This document shows, in pieces, positions 14,095 to 25,732 of a stretch of 64,000 bases of DNA. The stretch is from assembly GCA_028023455.1 (NCBI GenBank), contig JAQFVV010012974.1, positions 61,001 through 125,000 on the forward strand. Direction: 5' to 3'. Made by a program: the position numbers and the translations under genes. Positions within the stretch are counted from its first letter, which is position 1. Each line of letters starts with the position of its first letter. Origin of the DNA: Epiperipatus broadwayi. Taxonomy: Eukaryota > Onychophora > Udeonychophora > Euonychophora > Peripatidae. Under the pieces are notes generated by a model. That model was given only the letters and a program-made list of their open reading frames with translations. It was not told the origin of the DNA and did no database searches.

Positions 14095-16925
14095 TATGAC
14101 TTATTTCCATGAGAATAGAAAATTGCTAGTCAAGGCCTCAGTTGGTGGTGAAAGGCAGAAGGCTTTAAAAATTTCCACATTGTCAATCCAGGCTGCCAAT
14201 CTATGATAAGCTTGTATCTGAATACCTACAAATACAGACTACTTTTAGTAAAGGATAAGTGCATAAATTGGAAGAAAATCTATCTAATATTAATCAAGCC
14301 ATTTTTGAAGATGTATAGTTAGAAGAAAAGATGAAAAGATTGATGTAAAAAGTAAACAAGAACAATACTACAATGGCACAAATATTGAAAACACAATGGA
14401 AGAAATTTATTATAAATAAAAAAATAAAAAAAACAATATTGTGAAAATTGATGATATATCAGACATGGAAAGATTAGTTATTTAAATTAATAAAAGATAC
14501 CAAATTCAAATAATTTGGATGTGTGCTCTAAAAGTTCTCATTATGATAAAGTAGAGGATTTTTATATAAATGTACAAAATGCATTTTATTAGACCAAATA
14601 ACATTTTAAAAAAGTAATGGTAGACTTTAATGCTAGAATTAGTAAATGATTAAAAGACAAAAGTGTTGTGGATAAATTTGAGTATAGTTACAGACAAGAA
14701 AGAGATTGCAGACTTGCCCTTTGGAGAAAAAAAATTATAGAATACAAATTCCTTCTTTAAGAAAAATGCTCAACAAAAATAGATATGTAAGTCTTCAAAT
14801 TAAATTACAACAGAATTGAAATATATTTTGACTTACCTAAAATTATGTATTTTAATACTGTAATGTTCTTGAAAAATTAAACATCTGATGTGTGGAGTAA
14901 GATAGTTAATGCGAAAATAGAAAAACAAAATTATTTTAAAAAAAACAGTACTAAACGCTAGTATTTCTAACCTTCAGAAACAATAATATGAATTTACATT
15001 AGAATTTACAAATCACTTTAAAAAATTAACAGATTTTGAAAATGGTTTGGATTTGAATGAAATCAATAGGAATATAAATTGTAACCCATTAAATCTGCAA
15101 CAAATATAATTGGTACTCAAAAGAAATAATTTATTTGTACATTTTTTATTGAAGCAAGACAATGTATAAAGAAAAAAATATATAAAAATATACAAAATGA
15201 TTTATTAAGAAGAATTAGATATCTTGAGTTTTGTAAAATGGTGCAACAAATAATTAATAATAATATAAGAAAATATAATTGCAAATTGGCAAGGGAAAAT
15301 ATAGAAAACAATAAAAGACTCATAAATGTAAAACAACATCTTGATATTGGAAGAAATACTGTATCTGTAATAATAACCAAAAAATAAAACTCTTACTATA
15401 AAAAGAGCTGAGATTATGAACTACATATATAGCAATGAAGACCAAGAAAACAAAGCATATCCAATTATTACAACTTTTTAATTTCCTAGCATTTTAAATA
15501 TAAAAAAAGACATTCAGTTAAATCTATGAAGAAGAGAAAAACTCTAGAAAATCATGTTATTATAACAGATATATAGAATGAAGCAGGTGAAGATACAAAA
15601 AAAAAATGTTGGAAAAGTTATATACCTATTGTCTAAATAATAAAGATGTATCGGATGATTAAAACAATGTGGTACTAATATTGATATTTAAAAAAGGTGA
15701 TTAAAAATTATAAAAAATTACAGTTTTTTATCCATTCTATGCAAATCTTTATCTAGATAATTACAACTTGTCTACAATGACTCTTGGGTTTAACTAACCA
15801 AAAAGCAAGCAGGATTTAAAAGTGATTTTAGCATAGTTGATCACATCTAATTAATGAGAAAAGTTCTAAAAGGAACAATGAATATAGGTTGCCATTATGC
15901 TTAGAATTTGTAGACTATCAAAAGGCATTTAATTTTATAAGCATTTTTTTTATTGATTGAAGTATTGAATCATCAAAATATAGATCAAGGATATTGTCAT
16001 ATTCTGAAGAATATTTTTAAAATGCAACAACAGTGATTAGATTATACAATGATGACATTGTAAAAGTTATATTACAGGTTGATTCCATATCCCCAAAACT
16101 TTTTATAGCAGTTTTACAGGAAATATTGGGGATGAAAATAGAAAATTAAGAGAATAATAATTAATTAATTTTTCTAGATTTTGCAGAAGTAGTAGTTGTT
16201 TTTGAAATAATCATTCAAAGTTTCAGGAAATGTTGCAAGAGTTATTGTATAAAATTAAAAAAAATGTTGAACTAAAGAAGAATACTAAAGAAACTAAACT
16301 AATGTTTGTTTGTTTTTTAAAGAAGGAAATAAAGATTGATAATTATGAATTAGAAACAATTAACAGCAAATGCCTTGATTAGATTATTAATACAAATAAA
16401 AACATATGGATGAAGTGCTTTTGGAAAAAATAACTTAATATTAAATGAGAATACACCTGTGTGTTTGAAAAGAAAGATTTTTAATATATATATATGTGTC
16501 TTATTGATTTTTACTTGTAGATATTAAACTAGGATACATAACAAAAAAGTGGAGATTTCAACCCACTCAACAAAATATGGAAAATTGGATGTTTTAATTA
16601 ACAAGAAGAGATCAATGATAAAATACATTATAAAGTAGAGAATACATATCATTGTCATCATTGAAAGAATTAAGAGAATTAAATATAGCTAGGCTGGACA
16701 TATTTTTGGAAGAGATAGTAATAGTAAACTGTTTAAGAACTTAAAATGTCCAAAAAAAATTGTAAAAGAAACTAGAAAGAGATTAGGTGTGAGATGGATT
16801 AATGAAATAAGGTATTTTGCAGATGTGTAGTGAAGTAGAGGATCAAGAGATCCAATAAATTGAATTAAACTTGGAGGCAACTTTATTCTACAATGTATTG
16901 TGAATGGTTAATGATGATGATGATC
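14095..16925 (+). pseudogene. RTE-clade LINE, nearly full length, decayed
   Basis: About 2.8 kb, the usual size of RTE elements, with a single endonuclease-reverse transcriptase frame broken by many stops. Seen in order: an endonuclease block SSHYDKVEDFYINVQNAF (14533-14586; family 'VYAPTS...VEEFY') and VMVDFNARIS (14614-14643; family 'VMGDFNAKIG'); reverse transcriptase QAGFKSDFSIVDHI (about 15808-15849) and PLCLEFVDYQKAFNFI (15892-15939; family 'LAFVDYEKAFDS'); a decayed DFAEVVVVFE where FADD is expected (about 16177-16206); then AFGKNNLILNENTPVCLKRK (about 16415-16475) and AGHIFGRDSNSKLF (about 16690-16733). It ends with ATGATGATGATGAT (16911-16924), the short simple-repeat tail typical of RTE. 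Catalytic Asp residues are lost, so it is inactive. It encodes its own mobilisation only and is unrelated to host function. Confidence 0.85.
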
Positions 16926-18179
16926 ATGTAATAGATTTAAATATATTTTTATTAAATTATTTTTGAAACCATTCATGTATTTCATAATAAATTAAGCTTT
17001 TAAAACAATTTGTTCTTTTATAATCACTGTTTTATGACATACAAAAATAGCCAAGTTTTATTACAGCACATATTTCAAATTTCTCCCACTAGCTAATACA
17101 AAATTTTTTCATAATCAAGTAAATAATAAGTAATGAATTTAAATTTATTTTATTTAACATTACCATTTCATTTTTAGACACTTTTTTGTAATTACAAGTT
17201 AGTAATTCGAGTAAATTTGTGCCTTTTCAAAAAATGTTCCAAGTTGGATTCAACTTTGAATTCATATTTTGAATTAATGGGAGTCTCTTTGCATTTTCTT
17301 TGATTGCTAACATTTATTTTATTAGGAAAACATTTGATCAAACTCCAAGACCACAACAAATAAATACTGCAGGTCTATCTTTCTTTCAAGCATTTTCTAA
17401 GTTTAATCAAGATAGTTTTAAATTATGTACACAGTTTATTAAATAATTTTAAACAAACACACCCATGTAAATGTGTATTTGAAGACAGCATTCCGTTTAC
17501 ACTTTAGTTTAAGCAACAAGCTTGTAAATGTTGAAAGCAATATATTTGAGAACTCATCATTTAAGTACCAAATGACAAATAACATTATTAACTATGTTTA
17601 TTTTTATATTTACTTCACAATATGAGCAGTCATTGATTACAATAGGCTTTCCATAAATACATAAATAGTGACTAATTGCTTTTTATTAAATTAGAAATCA
17701 TTTGTATTTTTATAAAAAGGCTACTATAATCAAAATGTACTTTTGTAATAAGACACTATAGATTGAATTTATATTATATATATTGTACCGGGTTCATTCC
17801 ATAAAAGATCTTACTTACACTGCAAATGTTTTGGCTGGTTACAAACTTCTTCATAATACATTTATAATTTTATTTAATTATAAATATTACATGAACGAAC
17901 TGGCACATTCGAGCAAAGTGGGAAATATTATTGATAGCTTTAACTATCAACAATACCCATGATCAGATTGTGGCCCACCTTGGCTGCTAGATTCAAACCC
18001 CTACTATCCAAACACTTTATTTGTTTCGGAGTAAACCCTGGGTGCCTTTACCCTGGGTGCCAGATAGTCTAAGACTAACATATTTGAACAGTAGGTTTTA
18101 TAATCCAGTGCTCAAAACAATCCCTAAAACTAGCACAGTCTAATTTTAATTCAATAACAAAATATTATTTAATTAGTGG
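16926..18179. other. A+T-rich stretch; one tRNA-arm-like motif
   Basis: Around 17880-18060 the base composition is less A+T-rich. The minus strand reads GGGTTTGAATCTAGCAGCC, weakly B-box-like, and a short palindrome TTGATAGCTTTAACTATCAA sits at about 17932-17951. Possibly an old SINE; not enough to call. Confidence 0.35.
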
Positions 18180-19030
18180 TGAAAGTACCGATAAAAGATT
18201 GGTAAAAGAATTGGTAAAAGAATTGACCGTCAAATAAAGCTTAAGTTTAAAGACAATTTATTTAATTAACACTTAATATACTAATTTTAAATACTCCTAT
18301 ACATTTTAATAAAAAAACACTGGTACTTATCTAATGATCATGCACATATTAACTCATACACTCACATATATAATAATAAAGCATTAAATAGTATTGGACA
18401 TTTAGAACACACAAATTAATATTTGAGGTTTAGAAAACACAAATTAATAGTTCATTTTTATGTGCTATAGAGTTCATATAATTTGGCTCTTGGAGGATTC
18501 ACGAATGCGATGGCTACTTAGGAAAGAATATAAGAAAAATGTTATTTACCTAGGATTTTGAACTTGCTGTTTGCTGCTTCTAATGAGATATCTCTAACCA
18601 GTTAGATTTGAAGTTTCTTGAGGAGGTTTCATTCTTATTCATCGGTATTATTCTTGGAGACAATTAGATATTTGACAGAGATTCTTCAAGCTGTTACAAA
18701 GACATTATTTTAATGGACAGATCTGGACTTAGGATAGAGACAGCCGCATGTTTCCGATCGCAATTAACACTGCATTTGTAACTGAATGAACTGAACTCAA
18801 CTTTATGCAAATGACTTGACTGAATGGTTTTCTGAACTGATTGTCCTATAAAATTTTGGCTATTTATATGTGGTGTGTGTTTTCATTTTCATGTCTTCCG
18901 ACAATATCTGTTGTTGAAATTCCTTTGATATAAGCTTATAATCTTGTTGTCGAAATTCCTTAAATAGCTAATCCTTTTTAATATTGTTGCTGGGTATTTT
19001 AATTAGCAGCCATCACAAATGTGTTGTTTT
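18180..19030 (-). mobile_element. Possible LTR fragment with core promoter, minus strand
   Basis: A less A+T-rich block. On the minus strand a TATA box (CATATAAATAGCC, about 18860-18872) is followed by a leader-like sequence. Similar layout and short shared words (ATTCACGAA, TTAATTAGC) link it loosely to the element at 39253-39949. No terminal repeats or target duplication were found, so the limits are approximate. Confidence 0.3.
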
Positions 19031-21179
19031 TTGTTTTTACTTAGTAGCCATGCAAACGTTTTTTTTAATTCTTTAACCTTCATTTATTTATAATATTTAA
19101 TACGCATATATATTATTTACATTCGCACACACATATATAATTTTATTCTAAAATCAAAACTAGTTTTAAGATTACCTTTTTTTCTTTAATTTAAATAAAG
19201 AGATTTATATTTTTAGACTTTTGAATTATATTTCAACAAATAATAATAATATGACAAACTCTTTAAACTTAAAACTTCTAGTTTGATGTTTCTGAAACAG
19301 AACTCCCCTTCCCCCCTTTTAATTAATTAATTGTAACTTTTATTTCAAACTCTTTAACTTTTACGTTTTCAAAACAAACTGCAATAAAACTCCTAAACTT
19401 TTAAATACATATTTTTTTAATGAATAATTTTTGTTTCAATAATTTTTTTCTAAACAAAATTATGTGCCAATTTATTGAATTGGTACAATATATATACACA
19501 CAAGATAGCAGTAGTGCCACATATTTGGTAAAAAGTTCTAAATCAAGCTTTATACATATTCTAATTTTATATATTTGTAAATATCTATTTTTTTTTTGTT
19601 ATTTATTGAGATATATCTATCAGATTGTAATTTCTTGGAATATAAATATATTTACAATTTATATATGGAATGCGTTTATTTATTAATAACAAGCTATTAG
19701 CACTGGAATTATTAACTATAGTATTGTATATTATATAAATCTAAGTAGTTATAATAATCATCTGATTAATTGCTCAACGGCAGATTATATCTTGTAAGAA
19801 AAGTGATTGGGGAGAGTTTAGTTATAAGCAGGTCACAATATCACTACGCTAGGCTGGATGCATACAAATTAAAAATGAAATATCTTATAGCAAATATAAA
19901 TTTGCAATGTTACACATAGCAAAACTAAAATATGGCATAGTAATTAAAATAATTAATTTAAATCATATTTTTTAAAAATAATAAATATATTAAATATTTA
20001 GAAAGATTTTATAATTATATATACTTTTAAAAAAAAATTTTCTACTTAATTAATTACTTTTTAATAACTAAAACTAAAAATAAATTATAAAACTAATTAT
20101 TTATATATAAAATGGAATTATAAGATGTAAAAAAAATCTCTTTAAATTTTGTTATTTAATATATAATATATAAAGAGCAACTACTAAACTGTAACCGTCT
20201 CAGAGCTAATAACTGGGACACTAGTGATAAAAATTAATTATACATTTGTGTAAAGTTGGCATTGTCATATTTAACAAAAAAATTAGCCTTCGCTCATTTT
20301 TCTTAATTTTTTTTTTTGTTTGTTTTTGAGGAAAGCTTATATATAAAGTGAACGTCAGAAATTTGTTTAATTTCTAAGTTATGGGAGCAATCATATATTA
20401 AAGGACCTAGATATTTTAACAGATAATTTTTATCCTATTATACATTATGTGCTGTATTATTATTTTACATTTTAAACAAAATGAAAACAAAACGAAGCAA
20501 TATAAAAAAATGTGTAAAACAATTATATCAGCGTCTTTTATCCATGCTTTGTTTTTGTTATGACATCTATATTTTATTACCTAATAAAAATAAGAGGTTC
20601 GACTTTTAAAAAAGTGCTTTTGAAGAATATGTAATCTACTAAAAGTTCTTGATCTGATTTTTAAATGGAATCAAATAAAAAATTAAGAATTCCAATTTGA
20701 TTAATGGAATAAGACAGTTGTTTATAACCTACAATTTGAGTATTTAAACGTTACCTTTCTATTAATTAATCCTATGATTATTAAATGAAACCTCAGGAAT
20801 TGATAATTATTTTTCAGATTGTTTGTATAAACAATTAAAGTTAAATATTATATAAAAACGTAAATACAATTTTATTATTAGATATATTAGAGGCGATATT
20901 AGCATTTCCTCATATATGGAAAAAACTGTTGAAATTATTAACTATATAACCTTAATGCTTTTTCGAAGCTGAGCCTCTTTCATTATATTACAAATAAAAA
21001 TAAACACACAAATGTAATAATTTCTTATTTATTTAATAAATTATGCTAACGTTTACAAAGGACAATCAATAAAATCATTAATTTATTTGAAGCCCTGACT
21101 GAAGGAATTCATAGTGAATCCTCTTGGTTTAAATCTTTATTTTAACATTTCCTAAATAATAAAATTTAAAAACTCTTAC
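19031..21179. other. A+T-rich stretch downstream of the lectin exon, nothing recognised
   Basis: Should contain the next exon of the lectin gene if that exon is near, but I found no frame ending the SUEL domain (CNGKxxC) with splice sites. Confidence 0.45.
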
Positions 21180-21366
21180 CTGTATTTTATAGTTGCCAAT
21201 GTATTTGGAGCAGTGCAGTTAGATTCTTTCACAACTTTGTGACATTTACTATTAGGAGAAATAAATCCATAACTGGCATATTCAATAACCAAACATACAT
21301 TATCGGCTGTATTCGGGCATTCCATTAAAGCCTTTTCATTTTCACAAGTCCGAAAACTAAAATCTC
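21180..21366 (-). CDS. Internal exon: SUEL-type (rhamnose/galactose-binding) lectin domain
   Basis: Minus-strand exon with a TTTTTAG acceptor and a CAG|GTAAGAG donor. It is 187 nt: two bases completing a codon, 61 sense codons without a stop, then AG, so it runs from phase 1 to phase 2. The peptide has the SUEL/Gal_lectin layout: RTCENEKALMECP (first Cys pair), then a hydrophobic strand and IEYASYGF (family motif 'ASYGR'), then a Cys, and NCTAPNTLATIKYR (family 'C.APNSL.vv...C'). The domain would finish on the next exon, with the usual CNGKxxC block; I could not find that exon below 21180. SUEL domains bind rhamnose or galactose in egg lectins and occur in latrophilin-type receptors and other extracellular proteins. 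Here the family's usual arginine after YG is Phe. The upstream partner is probably the EGF exon at 50363-50446, about 29 kb away. Confidence 0.82.
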
Positions 21367-22860
21367 CTAAAAATATTATATATATTTATTTGGTATTTAA
21401 ATTATCTTTTCATTTCAATTCAGTTCTTAAAAATATCATGCATCAGCATGCGTATGCATATATATGTGTAGTAAAAATATTGTAATAATTAAAAGATGAA
21501 TTTAACACACACGCGTGCATACACACACACATATATATATATATAAAGATAAGGTAATCTATAAATAGCACATTCTCCAACAGTTTATCAAAAAAGTACT
21601 GCAAAAGTGGAATTATTCACTGGCTAAATAATTGCTCTATAGTAAAATTTGTAGATTTTATTTCATAATGTTACATTTTAATGAAAAAAATCTGATTAAA
21701 ATATTATCAATCAACAATTAAATGACTAACTATATTTTCTATGATAGTCTATTTGAAAAAATAAAAACATTAATCTTGCTTTTATATTAAAATACAGCAT
21801 GGATTTGAATCCAATATATGAGCATAGTAAGCAGATAGACTAATCAATGTGCTGCAAAATTCTGTTATGTTAACTGTGATTTTCTATGGATGTAAAAATT
21901 GGGCATGAATGAATATCACAAGAGAAATATTAGTTGTGACAGCAGGGTTGTGAAATGCTTTTAAAATACTGCAATAGGTAAAAGATAAATCGATACTCAG
22001 TTAGATTAAATCTTAAATTAAAAATGCTATTCTAATTCAGCTCTTTTAGTTACTATTGGTAGCTGATTCATATGCTTGATTAAATTTAATTTAGAAAATG
22101 AACTGACCCTTTATAAAACTACAGCAACAGTAATTTCAACTCAACAGATTATTTATTACAAGTATATTTAGTCTGTAAATTCAAATACAGCAAATAAATA
22201 TCTCAAAAAGAAGTAATTGTTGCTAGGATATAAGAAAATTTTTAGTTAATTACAATGCTTTAGTAAATTGTGAAAGAAGCAGAATAATCTCCAATAATAT
22301 TGGCAATTACAGTGGGTTGATGATTAGTTAGCACATTATATTAATGACAATTGTATGAATTCATACTATTAATTTTAATCAGATACCTATTACAAATTTC
22401 AGCTAAGTTGAAATATTTTTCATAGGCAGGCATTGCATAATTTATAGACACAATCTAAGGTTTTATTATTTATTAACAATTATATATTTTAACCTGATTT
22501 TTTTTAAAGTGCTTTTTTAATTGATACTCACAGGGGGTTGCTGAGATATGTTTCTGAGGATTTTATTAGCAGACATAAGATTGTAACATACACATGGAGA
22601 TATAACCTGCATATTCTTTAATTCTTTTTAGAAATATTCTCCAGATATTAGAGTGATTTTTATATAAAATTAGCTATTTCTTTTGAAATAAAACTGATGC
22701 ATATTATAAATTTGGTAGAACTCCTAAACATTCCAGTTCCAATTGGATTATAAATTATTATACTGCATTAAATATATTTGTCTACAGATTCCATAGAGTT
22801 TTCTTCTTTTTTAATTGTTTTGATATATATATATATATATATATCAAAACAATTAAAAAA

Positions 22861-22899
<39 letters not shown>

Positions 22900-23604
22900 A
22901 AATTTGAAAATACAAATGATCAGCTTTAGTTTGATTAATGAGGCCTAGATGAATTTTAAAAACTGAATTCAAAGTAGTGATTCATTTTTCATTAAGTTCT
23001 TATGTTAATTATTGATGAATATTGACATATTTGGGTCCAAAAAATTGTTAGAACTTTTTTTTTCTAATATCAGTTTAATGTGACAAGTCTTTCCACGATA
23101 TTAATGAGAAGTTACTTAATTTGAGTAACTTGATTTTAAAATGTAGATAAGACTAGATATATTATTGTGGCTAATATTATATTAAAATATTATAGTTATT
23201 CTTTATATTTGGATTTATTTTAAGTTAATGAATATTGCATTTTTTTCAAATTATAAATAACGTTAATACTTTTTTTCAGGTAGGTAACTCATAATCAATC
23301 CAGATACCCGTTCACAGTAATTAATAAATTAACATTCAGTTAATTTTATCAAAAAAAAAGGTCTCAAGTTAATTTGGATTGTTCAGATGAGTAATAATAT
23401 ATCTGCAGTTAAGGTAAAAATATGACCATTGGTGAAAATATCAAACTTCTAAAGACTGTAAGCTGAAAGATACCTTTTGTCTTTTTAATGAATATTAATG
23501 TTGTTTTTCTGTTGCCTTATGATATAATGTACCATAAAAACGTATGATATAAATGTTTAGAATTATTAATGTCAATCTTATGTATATTTATCATGAAGTC
23601 TTTT
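21367..23604. other. Intronic A+T-rich DNA with a 60-bp perfect palindrome
   Basis: The palindrome at 22804-22863 has arms TTCTTTTTTAATTGTTTTGA around a (TA)n core, and more (TA)n follows to 22893. Short CA/TA microsatellites lie near 21508-21545. No gene seen. Confidence 0.6.
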
Positions 23605-23822
23605 ATTTAAAACAGGCAAAACTCTGTATGTATTGCCACTCAGTGCAATCCAGAGTAATCAATGGATGCCAGAGGGCTTGTGCATAAAATCCCCATCTAG
23701 TGCCTACTCATTTAATATCCCCAGACTAGTTTCAGGCTTGTGACCTTTGTCAGAGAGGAGCCTTGGATCTGTCTTGCACTAAGTGGCAATACGTATAGAG
23801 AGTTGTGCCTGTTTTAATAACA
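23605..23822 (+). mobile_element. MITE (family A), complete copy with long terminal inverted repeats
   Basis: Left end AAAACAGGCAAAACTCT...TATTGCCACTCAGTGCAA and right end TTGCACTAAGTGGCAATA...AGTTGTGCCTGTTTT are inverted copies of about 45 bp. The 200-bp interior has no frame. The direct repeat TGAAGTCTTTTATTT occurs before it (about 23595) and after it (about 23856), the latter beyond a 30-bp tail (GGCAAGCATAGGAAATGGTG) that is also kept in the 47.7-kb copy. Other full or partial copies: 6662-6830, 9127-9175, 37717-37760, 47703-47890, 48312-48366, 55665-55730. Confidence 0.75.
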
Positions 23823-25190
23823 ATTATAGGCAAGCATAGGAAATGGTGATCATGTGAAGTCTTTTATTTCTCACATTTTTTTTCATCCCTTTTCTATCCT
23901 TAAAAAAATTATTTTAAGGTAGTTATTAAAACAAAAAGCTTTTCATGTTGTGTAATTAATAATTGAAGAGTAAATCATTACTTCTAATATTTTTTTTACT
24001 CCTAATAATACATTGGTTGACTTTTTGAAATAGAAGATTATTGAAATAAATATGCGTTAAGCATACTAATTTATTGTAACAATGTTTAGAAGAATCATTT
24101 TTGAAATCAAGATTATCAAATGAAGTTGTTTCATGGTGATATTATCTGATATAGCAATGTAGAGTAAATAAATTACTAAAATACCTAATTTGAACTTTTT
24201 AATAAAGAAATTATTTGTCTAATTAACGTTAAAAAAAACAAAACATGAGTTGAAATCAAATGCATCATCAGCATTATAAAAAGTTTTTATACTTTTTTTT
24301 ATAGATTTTATATATGAATTAGGACAGATTTGAATGCAATAACACTATGCAGTACATAATATTAAAATCAAATTTAATATACACATTTAATTAAATATTA
24401 TGCTTGCATTTTTTTATTTCTGTTTTCAATAAAAATAATTTGATGCTTGTAATAAAAAATAATATTTACAGTCTTAAAATTAAATCGAATTCATCACTAA
24501 TAATAGATAAAAATATTTCTTTTCATTTTGTATTTGAATTTAGATAGGTATAACTAGATAATTATATTCACTTGATAAAGAAACTAATCTTTAAAATAAA
24601 ATATAAAAAATCCTGCAAATGTTTTACATTTTTTAAAATAAAATTTATCAGCCACACTAGGATGAAGATCTGTCTTATATTTAACAAGGTATTTGTATTA
24701 TCTTTTTCTTATCACTCCAAATAATTTTCTTATTGTATAAGAGACCTCTTTCAACATCTATTATGTCATTGTAGAAGACATTTATTGTCTAACTCTTCAA
24801 TCAATAATCAAGTACAGTGCATTTTTCAGTGTTTAAACTATTTGATTAATACATAAAAGTACTATAGTGGGAAAGATACTAAAAGATCTAGCTATTCTTT
24901 GTTGTCCAAAAGTTACTGTTTTACTAGTTTTGCATTTATTTTGACAGCAGGAACTTAATGTTTTAGTTTTAAAAAATCTGAAGAAGTCAGTATTTTACAG
25001 CCAAAAAAAAAGCTATAAAAAGTGAAACACTGCCTACTATATTACTAGTTTTTTATGAGACTAATTATAAAACTTTCTTTTAATTGTTATTAGTGTTGAG
25101 TAAAACAAAATATTTTCTATAATTTATTTAAATATTTATGTAATAGCTGAAACACACACAGGCTTTTATATATACCTATGTCTATATATG
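23823..25190. other. A+T-rich intronic DNA, nothing recognised
   Basis: No frame, RNA gene or structured repeat found apart from homopolymer runs. Confidence 0.5.
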
Positions 25191-25198
25191 TAATATGT

Positions 25199-25665
25199 AG
25201 GGTATATGAGCACAGACTTTCACATGACCCACCACTCTCCACATTATCTCATAACACTGATACACTCGAACACACATATGTTGAAAAAATAAATAATCAC
25301 CAATATACGTATTTCATGCTAAACCAGCAATCATCAGGAGTCTTGGTCATAGGATGGCCTTTGAGCATTCCATCATCAGATTTTCAATTGGATGAGAGGT
25401 TGAAGAGTTGGAGTGTGGGGTAGATTGAAGCCTGTCCATTAAAGTATGATGTTTGGCTATCTTAATATATATCTGAACACTTATAGCATATATGTGTAGA
25501 GATGGTAATCTGGACCAACAGATGATTCCTAGTTTAGCATGAAATATGTATATTGGTGATTATTTATTTTTTCAACATATGTGTGTTTGAGTGTATCAGT
25601 GTTATGAGATAGTGTGGAGAGTGGTGGGTCATGTGAAAGTCTGTGCTCATATACCCTATATATTA
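25199..25665 (+). mobile_element. Hammerhead-bearing repeat with ~140-bp inverted arms (copies 4 and 5)
   Basis: Starts GGGTATATGAGCACAGAC and ends with its reverse complement. The arms (about 25199-25337 and 25512-25660) are nearly perfect inverted copies, each including the 3' half of the ribozyme motif. The middle carries family blocks 'GGATGGCCTTTGAGCATTCC', 'ATCATCAGATTTTCAATTGG' and 'GAAGCCTGTCCATTAAAGTA'. The left ribozyme (minus) lost its stem I 5' strand at the junction; the right one (plus, 25505-25566) has CAGATGA for CTGATGA. Confidence 0.75.
25292..25337 (-). ncRNA. Hammerhead core, both catalytic boxes intact, stem I truncated
   Basis: On the minus strand: CTGATGA, stem-loop TTGCTGGTTTAGCAT, GAAA, then TACGTATA followed by TTGGTGATTATT. 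The stem III half reads ATAC-GTAT, a perfect 4-bp self-complement. The upstream ACCAA strand of stem I is replaced by other element sequence, so self-cleavage is unlikely. This copy keeps the CpG in stem III that other copies have lost. Confidence 0.75.
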
Positions 25666-25732
25666 AATATTTATGATTATTTTTACAAATATTAAAAAAA
25701 TATTACAATTTGATTTTAATATATATATATAT

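Noticed and set aside
16689-16880. Minus-strand 63-residue frame
   Set aside because: Antisense shadow of the RTE C-terminal region.
17880-18060. Fourth SINE copy from a B-box-like GGGTTTGAATC
   Set aside because: No A-box, no target duplication and no similarity to the three clear copies.
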